From Alphaproteobacteria bacterium (GTDB taxonomy: Bacteria > Pseudomonadota > Alphaproteobacteria > RF32 > CAG-239): DNA of 64,000 nucleotides. Location of the stretch: positions 58,770 through 122,769 of the forward strand of contig JAFUSA010000009.1 in the NCBI GenBank assembly GCA_017480745.1, written 5' to 3'. The notes beneath the pieces are model-generated. The model did not search any database. It saw only the letters and a program-made list of their open reading frames with translations, and was not told the origin of the DNA. The position numbers and the translations under genes are program-made. Below are positions 1 to 6,569 of the stretch, piece after piece; position 1 is the first letter of the stretch; each line of letters starts with the position of its first letter.

Positions 1-135
1 GACTATCAAATAGAAATAGTGTTGTGTATTTATGTTTAGCTTATTCCACAACCTTCCAACCAAAGTGGGAAGTGTTTTGACGTCTTTACTGACGCTATTT
101 GAGGGTCTTCACACCCAGATAAGTTACCTCATCTG
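1..135 (-). ncRNA. Family B structured leader RNA, cut by window edge
   Basis: Read on the minus strand, this matches the leader at 21420–21596. Shared blocks are AGATGAGGTAA, a CGUC/GACG hairpin and TGGTTGGAAGGT. A helix pairing 47–52 with 21–26 is GUUGUG/CACAAC here and GUCGCA/UGCGAC in the other copy, so both sides have changed together. The first hairpin also covaries (CAGAUGA/UUAUCUG against AGAUGA/UCAUCU). The 3' end, including any terminator and the gene it leads, lies outside the window to the left. By analogy that gene should be another type IV pilin-like gene on the minus strand. Confidence 0.75.
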
Positions 136-140
136 ATATT

Positions 141-169
141 AGAATATCACAAGAAAACACAGAAGTCAA
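141..169 (-). promoter_or_regulatory. Sigma70-like promoter of the truncated family B leader
   Basis: On the minus strand there is TTGACT, a 17-nt spacer and TATTCT, ending a few bases before the first conserved leader helix. The same arrangement precedes the other leaders. Confidence 0.65.
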
Positions 170-242
170 ACATTTTTTGCAAAAGATGATTGATTTTTAA
201 TAAAAGATATGTTTTATTGGTGCTAAATTTAGTGAGGTTAAG

Positions 243-2090
243 ATGAATAAATCGTTTGATGTGATTGTGGTTGGTGGTGGGCATGCTGGTTGTGAGGCAT
301 GTGCGGCGGCTGCGCGAATGGGGGCAAATACTGCTTTAATTACCCATAAAATTACCACTATCGGTGAAATGTCTTGCAATCCTGCCATCGGTGGTTTGGG
401 TAAAGGGCATTTAGTGCGAGAAATTGATGCACTTGATGGTTTGATGGCGCGTGTTATTGACAAAGCTGGTATTCAATTCAGGATGTTAAATCTTTCCAAA
501 GGTCCGGCGGTTCGTGGACCACGTGCACAAGCTGATAGAGATTTATATAAAAAATATATGCTAAAAGCCTTACGTGAAACGGAAAATCTTAGTTTGGTGG
601 AAGGGGCGGTTGAAGAGCTTTTATTTAATGGCGATAAAATATGTGGTGTGCGTTTAGCCAACGGCGAAGAATATAAAGCACAAGCCGTTGTATTAACTAC
701 CGGAACATTTTTAAATGGCGTTATGTTTACCGGTCATCAAACTACGGTTGGTGGCCGTGTTGGGGATATTGCTTGTGTCGGTATAACACCGTATTTAAAA
801 GAAAAAGGGTTGAAAATTGGCCGTCTTAAAACCGGAACACCGGCGCGTTTGAATGGTAAAACTATTCGCTGGAATGTGTTGGAACATCAATCCGGTGATG
901 ATAATCCGCAAGCATTTTCTTTTTTAAGCGAAAAAATCACCAATAAACAAATAGATTGCGGTATAACTTACACCAATGAGGCAACTCATAAAGTAATTCG
1001 CGATAACTTTGATAAATGTGCGCTTTTTTCCGGTTTGATTACCGGTCGTGGACCGCGCTATTGCCCGAGTATTGAAGATAAATTGGTGCGTTTTGCCGAT
1101 CGCACTTCACATCAAATATTTTTAGAGCCTGAGGGTTATAACACTAATGTTGTATATCCAAACGGAATTTCCACTTCGCTGCCAGCCGATGTGCAAAACA
1201 TTTTTATCCATACCATGAAAGGTTTGGAAAATGTTGAAATTTTGCGCTATGCTTACGCTATTGAGTATGATTATGTTGATCCGCGTGAGTTAGATCATTG
1301 TTTGCAGGTTAAAAAAATACCGGCACTGTTTTTGGCCGGACAAATTAACGGCACAACCGGTTATGAGGAAGCAGCTGCACAAGGCTTAATTGCCGGTGTG
1401 AACGCCGCTCTTGTTGCACAGAATGGCGGAAAAGAATTTTATGTTGATCGCAGTCAAGGCTATATTGGAGTTATGATTGACGATTTGATTACCAAAGGAG
1501 TTGATGAGCCGTATAGAATGTTTACTTCGCGCTCGGAATATCGTTTAGTTTTACGTGCCGATAACGCTGATGCGCGTTTGACTGAATTGGGTCATGAAAT
1601 AGGTTGTGTGAGTGAAGCTCGATACGGTGTATTTAAACGCAAAATGGAACAAATCCGCCGCTTTGATGATTATTGCCAAGCACAAATTGTGCCATATAGT
1701 GAAATTGAAAAAGCAGGGCTTGCTATTCGTCAACACGGTAAAAAAAGCTTAAAAGATGTTATGGGATACCCTAATGTTTCACGTGAAACAATATCTGTTT
1801 TAGGATATAATATCCAGGATATAGACGATAAAATTTATGAACAGGTGGAAATTGATGCCAAGTATGCCGGCTACTTGAAACGCGAATGTGAAGATATAGC
1901 CATATTTAAGCGTGATGAAAATCTGAAAATTCGCGAAGATGTTGATTACAGCAAAATCGGCGGACTTTCTACCGAAATGGTGCAGCGTTTTACGGCGGTT
2001 AGACCTAAAACTATCGGTGAGGCCTCGCGAATAACCGGTGTGACACCTGCTGCCATAACAGCAATTTTAGGATATATAAAAAATGCCTGA
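243..2090 (+). CDS. mnmG: tRNA uridine-5-carboxymethylaminomethyl modification enzyme MnmG
   Basis: This is the FAD-dependent subunit that, with MnmE, makes the cmnm5/nm5 modification at wobble uridine 34 of certain tRNAs in the cytoplasm. The protein has 615 residues, the usual family length, and begins with the family FAD-binding motif [11 protein letters not shown] (residues 9–19). The conserved [33 protein letters not shown] and GYEEAAAQG segments are present. The start ATG has GAGG upstream. The last 8 bases overlap the next gene. The coding region contains a perfect parS site, read in frame as VSRET. This is the first gene of the classic mnmG–rsmG–parAB neighbourhood, here interrupted by a PHP gene and a pilin cassette. 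Confidence 0.97.
   Translation: MNKSFDVIVVGGGHAGCEACAAAARMGANTALITHKITTIGEMSCNPAIGGLGKGHLVREIDALDGLMARVIDKAGIQFRMLNLSKGPAVRGPRAQADRDLYKKYMLKALRETENLSLVEGAVEELLFNGDKICGVRLANGEEYKAQAVVLTTGTFLNGVMFTGHQTTVGGRVGDIACVGITPYLKEKGLKIGRLKTGTPARLNGKTIRWNVLEHQSGDDNPQAFSFLSEKITNKQIDCGITYTNEATHKVIRDNFDKCALFSGLITGRGPRYCPSIEDKLVRFADRTSHQIFLEPEGYNTNVVYPNGISTSLPADVQNIFIHTMKGLENVEILRYAYAIEYDYVDPRELDHCLQVKKIPALFLAGQINGTTGYEEAAAQGLIAGVNAALVAQNGGKEFYVDRSQGYIGVMIDDLITKGVDEPYRMFTSRSEYRLVLRADNADARLTELGHEIGCVSEARYGVFKRKMEQIRRFDDYCQAQIVPYSEIEKAGLAIRQHGKKSLKDVMGYPNVSRETISVLGYNIQDIDDKIYEQVEIDAKYAGYLKRECEDIAIFKRDENLKIREDVDYSKIGGLSTEMVQRFTAVRPKTIGEASRITGVTPAAITAILGYIKNA
1775..1790. promoter_or_regulatory. parS: parS centromere site inside mnmG
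   Basis: TGTTTCACGTGAAACA is a perfect 16-bp palindrome identical to the well-known chromosomal parS consensus bound by ParB. A second copy is in rsmG, and parAB lie 3 kb downstream, as is usual near origins in Alphaproteobacteria. Confidence 0.93.
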
Positions 2091-2928
2091 TATACAAAAT
2101 TTTACGTATCACTGCCACACAAATTTTTCCGATGGCCGCAATTCTATTGGGGAAATGCTTTTGTGTGCCAAAGATTTAGGTTTTAGCGAAATCGGTGTTA
2201 GTGATCATTTGATGGTTCATAAAAATATGCAGCAGAGTAAGTCGGCTGAATTTTGGCGTCAACAACAACATGCTTGGATTTTTTATGATGATTTTCAAAA
2301 AATATTGCCGATGTATCAGCGGCATTGTGAAAATTTGCGCCGTAAAGCCAAAGAGTTAAACATAAAACTTTATGTTGGTTTTGAGGTTGATTTTTTTACC
2401 TATGATGGCTGGTTGGAAGAGTTTAAGGAATTTATTACTCAGCTTGACTACGATTATTTAATAAGCGGAAATCATATGTTTTTTGATGAAAGCGGCGAAG
2501 ATTTATTTGATATTAACTATTTCAGATATATGAATCCTGACGCAGAGATGGCAAAAGATTATTTGCATAGGCACTTTCAAACTATTGAAAAAGCTGTTCA
2601 GAGCGGTGTATTTAAATTTTTGGCGCATTTGGATTATGCGCGTAAATTGGGTGAGGCTGTTTGCTCGGCAGATTCATTTAAAGGTGAAAAAACAGCCATT
2701 CTTGAAGCGTTGCAAAATCAAAACGTCGGTATGGAAATCAGCACTAAGGGACTGCGTAAAATAGGTGATTTTTATCCATGCGGATGGATTTTGGACGAGG
2801 CGGCAAAAAGAAATATTAAAATGGTCATCAGTGATGATGCGCACAAAATTGAAGAATTGGGTATGGATTTTGCAAAAGCTGAATCCGCGCTGTTGGCGCA
2901 TAATATAAAAAATCGTATGAAATTTTAA
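2083..2928 (+). CDS. PHP-domain phosphoesterase, histidinol-phosphatase-like
   Basis: This 281-residue protein has the metal-binding motifs of the PHP family in order: [13 protein letters not shown] near the N-terminus, [25 protein letters not shown] and [12 protein letters not shown] near the C-terminus. Length and motif spacing fit the HisJ/HisK-type histidinol-phosphate phosphatases, which carry out the penultimate step of histidine synthesis. PHP enzymes also act on other phosphoesters and there are no his genes nearby, so the substrate is uncertain. The start overlaps the mnmG stop by 8 bases, so translation is probably coupled. Confidence 0.8.
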   Translation: MPDIQNFTYHCHTNFSDGRNSIGEMLLCAKDLGFSEIGVSDHLMVHKNMQQSKSAEFWRQQQHAWIFYDDFQKILPMYQRHCENLRRKAKELNIKLYVGFEVDFFTYDGWLEEFKEFITQLDYDYLISGNHMFFDESGEDLFDINYFRYMNPDAEMAKDYLHRHFQTIEKAVQSGVFKFLAHLDYARKLGEAVCSADSFKGEKTAILEALQNQNVGMEISTKGLRKIGDFYPCGWILDEAAKRNIKMVISDDAHKIEELGMDFAKAESALLAHNIKNRMKF

Positions 2929-2936
2929 AATACTTC

Positions 2937-2964
2937 TTTACATTTGCAAATATTATGATATCAT
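2937..2964 (+). promoter_or_regulatory. Promoter of family A leader, copy 1
   Basis: TTTACA, a 16-nt spacer and TATCAT end seven bases before the conserved leader start AGAACTTCGG. Spacing equals that of the two minus-strand family A copies. Confidence 0.65.
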
Positions 2965-2970
2965 AATGTT

Positions 2971-3162
2971 AGAACTTCGGTTCGGGGCCTTAAACAGCTC
3001 TTACCTTAGTCGGTGCTTTTGCATCGTTGTTGAATATGATAAATATCTCCGATTTGGTCGGGGAGCTCGTAGTGGATGTTCAGAGCTGTTAGCTTAAAGA
3101 TTATGAGGATCGTTCTAAGGTATGATTGTTTAACTCCCCTGCCGCCGTTTGGCGGTTTTTTA
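2971..3162 (+). ncRNA. Family A structured leader RNA, copy 1
   Basis: The leader starts with a GAAC-UUCG-GUUC hairpin. A long-range helix (3003–3009 with 3115–3121, ACCUUAG/CUAAGGU) encloses three hairpins: 3011–3026 (CGGUGC/GCAUCG), 3047–3063 (CUCCGA/UCGGGG) and 3066–3107 (CUCGUAGU/AUUAUGAG with an inner hairpin). It ends with CCGCC-GTTT-GGCGG plus a T run (3142–3161), about 25 nt before the pilin ribosome binding site. All four internal helices are supported by compensatory changes in copies 2 and 3. The linker CTCCCC (3134–3139) can pair instead with GGGGAG (3060–3065), so an attenuator or riboswitch-like mechanism is plausible. I recognise no known RNA family. Confidence 0.85.
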
Positions 3163-3195
3163 ATTTGTGTATATTTAATTTGAGGAGATAAAATT

Positions 3196-3924
3196 ATGAT
3201 AAACTTAAAGAATCAAAACGGGCGCTCAATGATAGAGATGCTTGGCGTGTTAGCCATTATTGGTGTTTTGTCGGTTGGCGGAATCGCCGGATATTCAAAA
3301 GCTATGATGAAATACAGAGTTAATAAAACCATTGAACAAATAACACTAATAGCCGGAAATATACGAGCATTCTTCGGACCGCAGAAGAATTATGTTGGGG
3401 TGTTGTGTGGTTTTACTTGCGGTACCGCTTGCTATGGGAGTGATGGCGGTGTTGGTAGCAACGGCTCTCCTACCTATGCTGAAAATGGCTGTCCGATAAT
3501 TAAAAAAGCCAAGATATTACCCGATGAAATGCTTACTGTTAATGTGGATGGTAAAATTACCGCTATTAGCAATCCCTTTGGTATTTCTGTTCGGTTAGAT
3601 TCATCGAATAAAGCACAAAGCAGTGGTAGTGATAATCAAGCGTTTAGTATTACGTACTATATAAATAACGAAGAAGCTTGTATAGAATTGGTCACACATG
3701 ATTGGACAGCAGCTAATGCAAGAATCATAATGTTTGGAAATGTTGCAGGCCCAGGAGATTCTAGTAAAAAATATTTTACGCTACCAATGGATATTGATAC
3801 AGCTGTTGAAAGATGTTCAACACTTTTTGCAAGGAGTAAACGATATGGAGGTAATTCTATAAGTCTTAATTTCTATTTCGACATTGACGGCAATTCTACC
3901 TATTGGCAAAATCAATTAAACTAA
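3196..3924 (+). CDS. Type IV pilin-like protein, copy 1
   Basis: This 242-residue protein has a short positively charged leader, then NG^RSMIEMLGVLAIIG. The pattern gives Gly at -1, Glu at +5 and a hydrophobic helix, as in prepilin-peptidase substrates, but residue +1 is Arg rather than the usual Phe or Met. The C-terminal domain contains ISNPFG and an EACIELVTHDW segment with a later partner cysteine (AVERC). These resemble the disulfide-bonded domain of type IVb pilins such as TcpA. The ATG follows GAGGAG with 9-nt spacing. The gene sits with its own leader between the PHP gene and rsmG. It is probably a pilus or pseudopilus subunit, but no assembly machinery is in the window. Confidence 0.8.
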   Translation: MINLKNQNGRSMIEMLGVLAIIGVLSVGGIAGYSKAMMKYRVNKTIEQITLIAGNIRAFFGPQKNYVGVLCGFTCGTACYGSDGGVGSNGSPTYAENGCPIIKKAKILPDEMLTVNVDGKITAISNPFGISVRLDSSNKAQSSGSDNQAFSITYYINNEEACIELVTHDWTAANARIIMFGNVAGPGDSSKKYFTLPMDIDTAVERCSTLFARSKRYGGNSISLNFYFDIDGNSTYWQNQLN

Positions 3925-3929
3925 AATCT

Positions 3930-3944
3930 GGTTAATAACCTTTT
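3930..3944 (+). terminator. Weak terminator-like hairpin after pilin copy 1
   Basis: GGTT-AAT-AACC is followed by TTTT. The stem has only four pairs, so it may leak into rsmG. Confidence 0.3.
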
Positions 3945-3998
3945 AAATATGTTGCAAGAAAATCAATTATCCGTCATACTCCAAAAGCAGAGGGTGTG

Positions 3999-4625
3999 AT
4001 GGATATTGATTTAGAGTTACAAAAATACTATGTTTCACGTGAAACAATTAATAATTTTTCCGCTTTTATCAATATATTAGAGGAGTGGAACAGCAAAATC
4101 AATTTAGTGAGTAAAAACTCGCTGGCTGAGGTTTGGTCGCGCCATGTTTTGGACTCTTTGCAGCTCATCAATTATATTCCGTCAACCGCCGTTAATATTG
4201 TCGATATAGGCAGCGGAGGCGGATTTCCGGCAATCATTCTGGCAATTGCCTTAAAGGAAAAAAATCCGGCGGCTAAAATTACTATGGTGGAAAGTATTAC
4301 TAAAAAAACGCTGTATTTAAACGATGTATGCACGCGTCTGCAACTTGATAATGTACAGGTTATCAATGATCGGGTGGAAAATTTGCATCTGCATAATGTT
4401 GATATTATCACCGCACGCGCGGTTGCTGCGCTTGATGTATTGTGCGGGTATGCTCATAAAATCGGCGGTAAAAATACGGAACTTCTGCTTTTAAAAGGAA
4501 AATCTTTTGCCGAAGAACAAAGAGAAGCAATGCAAAACTGGAACTTTGAATGTCAAACATTTGCTAACCATTACAGCGAAGATGGTGTTGTTGTTAAAAT
4601 CAATAATTTGAGGAAGCGTAAATGA
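3999..4625 (+). CDS. rsmG: 16S rRNA (guanine-527-N7)-methyltransferase RsmG
   Basis: RsmG methylates G527 of 16S rRNA with S-adenosylmethionine. The protein is about 208 residues, the usual size, with the SAM-binding motif VDIGSGGGFPAI near residues 68–80 and the downstream ARAVA segment typical of the family. A GTG codon at 3996 directly precedes the ATG at 3999; either could be used, and I chose the ATG behind AGAGGG. The N-terminal VSRETI is encoded by a perfect parS site. The stop overlaps the parA start (ATGA), so the two are translationally coupled. Confidence 0.95.
   Translation: MDIDLELQKYYVSRETINNFSAFINILEEWNSKINLVSKNSLAEVWSRHVLDSLQLINYIPSTAVNIVDIGSGGGFPAIILAIALKEKNPAAKITMVESITKKTLYLNDVCTRLQLDNVQVINDRVENLHLHNVDIITARAVAALDVLCGYAHKIGGKNTELLLLKGKSFAEEQREAMQNWNFECQTFANHYSEDGVVVKINNLRKRK
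4031..4046. promoter_or_regulatory. parS: parS centromere site inside rsmG
   Basis: TGTTTCACGTGAAACA is a perfect palindrome identical to the copy in mnmG, 0.6 kb upstream of parA. It encodes VSRET in the RsmG N-terminus. Confidence 0.93.
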
Positions 4626-5389
4626 AAATAATTTCCATTGCCAACCGCAAAGGCGGTGTTGGAAAAACTACAACAGCGATTAACATGGCAACCGCCCTTT
4701 CAGCGGCAAATAAGAAGGTGTTGGTTATTGACTTTGATCCGCAGGGAAATGCTACGACATCTTTGGGAGTGGCAAAACAAAAAGGTCGCCCGTCATCATA
4801 TGAATTGATAATCGGTAAGTGTTCTGTAAATGAGACTATTGTGCATACGGAGCTTCCTCGTTTTGATTTAATTCCGTCTTCGCCAGACTTGGCAGCGGCA
4901 GAAATTGAGTTGGTTGAGGTGGAACATCGTGAGTATATGCTTAAAAACGCTTTTTCCTCTCTTTCTTCGGTTTATGACTATATAATTATTGATTGTCCGC
5001 CGTCGCTCAATTTAATAACCATTAATTCGCTTGTAGCCTCAAATTCGGTAATTGTTCCGTTGCAATGCGAATTTTTAGCGTTGGAAGGGCTTGCGGATTT
5101 AATGAAAAATATCAATGCAATTAAACGCAATTTTAATGCCGGATTATCTTTGCACGGTATATTACTGACAATGTTTAGCAAGCAGAATAATTTAAGCAAG
5201 ATGATAGAAGAAGATGTGCGAAAATACTTTGGCAGCAAGGTCTATAACACGGTTATTCCACGTTGTGTGCGAGCGGCGGAAGCACCTTCATTTGGCAAGC
5301 CAATTTTGGTATATGATTTTAAAAGCACGGCTGCGCAAGCATATGTGAATATGGCTAAAGAATTTTTAAACAAAGAAAAGGAATTATAG
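4622..5389 (+). CDS. parA: Chromosome partitioning ATPase ParA (Soj)
   Basis: ParA is a Walker-type ATPase of 255 residues that binds DNA non-specifically and moves ParB–parS complexes during chromosome segregation. The deviant Walker A motif KGGVGKTT is at residues 10–17. DFDPQGNATTSLG and IIDCPPSLNL match the other ParA signatures. The gene overlaps rsmG by 4 bases and abuts parB with no gap, so the rsmG–parA–parB order is a tight operon. The length is the normal short chromosomal ParA form without an N-terminal DNA-binding domain. Confidence 0.97.
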   Translation: MKIISIANRKGGVGKTTTAINMATALSAANKKVLVIDFDPQGNATTSLGVAKQKGRPSSYELIIGKCSVNETIVHTELPRFDLIPSSPDLAAAEIELVEVEHREYMLKNAFSSLSSVYDYIIIDCPPSLNLITINSLVASNSVIVPLQCEFLALEGLADLMKNINAIKRNFNAGLSLHGILLTMFSKQNNLSKMIEEDVRKYFGSKVYNTVIPRCVRAAEAPSFGKPILVYDFKSTAAQAYVNMAKEFLNKEKEL

Positions 5390-6292
5390 ATGAGTGCAAC
5401 AAATAAAAGATTTGCTTTGGGACGTGGTTTGGAAGCTCTTTTAGGAGATGACGAAGTTACTTTTGAGCTTTCGAGTAATAATGATGTTGACGAATTTGTT
5501 AAAAACACTGTTTTTAATGGTGAAATGTCAGAAGAGCTGCCAATAGAAGATATAGAGCCTTGCCGCTTTCAGCCACGCACAGAGTTTAACTCGGAGGCGT
5601 TGCAGTCATTAGCAGATTCTATTAAGGAAAAAGGTGTTTTACAACCGCTTTTAGTTCGTCGCAAAGGCAAAAAATACGAAATAATTGCCGGAGAGCGTCG
5701 TTGGCGTGCCTCAAAAATTGTTGGTTTGAAGACTGTTCCGGCATTGGTGCGCAAGTTGTCGGATCAAGAAACATTGGAAATAGCTTTAATTGAAAATTTG
5801 CAACGTGAAAATTTATCGGCTATTGAAGAAGCTGAGGGGTTAAATCGCTTAGTAAATGATTATGCTTATACCCAAGATAACTTAGGTAAGGTTATCGGTA
5901 AATCTCGCAGTTATGTTGCTAACAGCATTCGTTTATTAAGTTTACCGAAAGAAGTGCAGGCGTTGGTGCGGGAAAGTAAACTTTCTGCCGGTCATGCTCG
6001 CACATTGGTTGGTCATCCGCAAGCTAAAGAATTGGCGCAGAAAATTATTGCCAAAGATTTGAGTGTGCGAGAAACCGAAAAACTTATAGCCAACTATAAG
6101 AATAAAATTGCCATTCCGCGTGTGCCTCGGGTTATGGATTTTGACTTAAAAAAAATTATGGCTGATTTGGAGAAAAAACTAAATCTTAAAGTCAAAATTA
6201 CTGCTGACAAAAGCGGAAAAGGTAATGTAACATTAAAATATAACAATCCGGCGGAGCTTAGTGCAATTCTGGATATTCTTGAACAACGTTAA
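5390..6292 (+). CDS. parB: Chromosome partitioning protein ParB (Spo0J)
   Basis: This 300-residue parS-binding CTP-dependent clamp has the N-terminal RFALGRGLEALLGD segment that interacts with ParA, the PCRFQPR and AGERRWRA boxes of the CTP-binding N-domain, ENLQRENLSAIEEAEG, a helix-turn-helix region (LGKVIGKSRSYVANSIRLL) and a C-terminal dimerisation domain. It starts immediately after the parA stop. Two perfect parS targets lie within the preceding 4 kb. Confidence 0.97.
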   Translation: MSATNKRFALGRGLEALLGDDEVTFELSSNNDVDEFVKNTVFNGEMSEELPIEDIEPCRFQPRTEFNSEALQSLADSIKEKGVLQPLLVRRKGKKYEIIAGERRWRASKIVGLKTVPALVRKLSDQETLEIALIENLQRENLSAIEEAEGLNRLVNDYAYTQDNLGKVIGKSRSYVANSIRLLSLPKEVQALVRESKLSAGHARTLVGHPQAKELAQKIIAKDLSVRETEKLIANYKNKIAIPRVPRVMDFDLKKIMADLEKKLNLKVKITADKSGKGNVTLKYNNPAELSAILDILEQR

Positions 6293-6304
6293 AGGAGAAA
6301 TAAT

Positions 6305-6550
6305 ATGCCTACAATATTGGAAATGATGCTTGAAAACTGTAAAAACGCCGGATATTACCCGACACAAAATATTGAAAAAATTGCCAAAGCAAAAAATATG
6401 ATGTTTGGTGAAAATGAATGGCGCCGTTGTCCGTGCGATGGGCAAAATGATAAGAGATATTGCATCTCTGATCTATGCCGTAGTGATATTGAGCGTGATG
6501 GTATTTGTCATTGTCGTTGTTACCAAAAGGTTGGAACTGATAATAAATAA
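6305..6550 (+). CDS. Ferredoxin-thioredoxin reductase catalytic-chain-like protein
   Basis: This 81-residue protein begins 12 bases after parB with a strong AAGGAG site. Its C-terminal half carries seven cysteines in the pattern CPC-x8-C-x4-C-x9-CHCRC. This resembles the CPC...CPC...CHC signature of the ferredoxin-thioredoxin reductase beta chain, in which a 4Fe-4S cluster sits beside a redox-active disulfide. The N-terminal helices before the first CPC also resemble stand-alone bacterial members. The second CPC is altered to CISDLC, so cluster ligation may differ. No ferredoxin or variable-chain partner is nearby. It may reduce a thioredoxin-like partner; the substrate is unknown. Confidence 0.7.
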   Translation: MPTILEMMLENCKNAGYYPTQNIEKIAKAKNMMFGENEWRRCPCDGQNDKRYCISDLCRSDIERDGICHCRCYQKVGTDNK

Positions 6551-6569
6551 TATCCTTTTTGGAGTGTGA

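Noticed and set aside
2971..3162. Leader RNAs considered as c-di-GMP (GEMM) riboswitches, which often control pilin genes
   Set aside because: The conserved blocks and helix order I see do not match the GEMM-I or GEMM-II consensus I know. A covariance search would settle it.
2971..3162. Leader RNAs considered as tRNA or tmRNA-like genes
   Set aside because: There is no acceptor stem, T-loop or anticodon arrangement, and each is followed by a terminator and a pilin gene.
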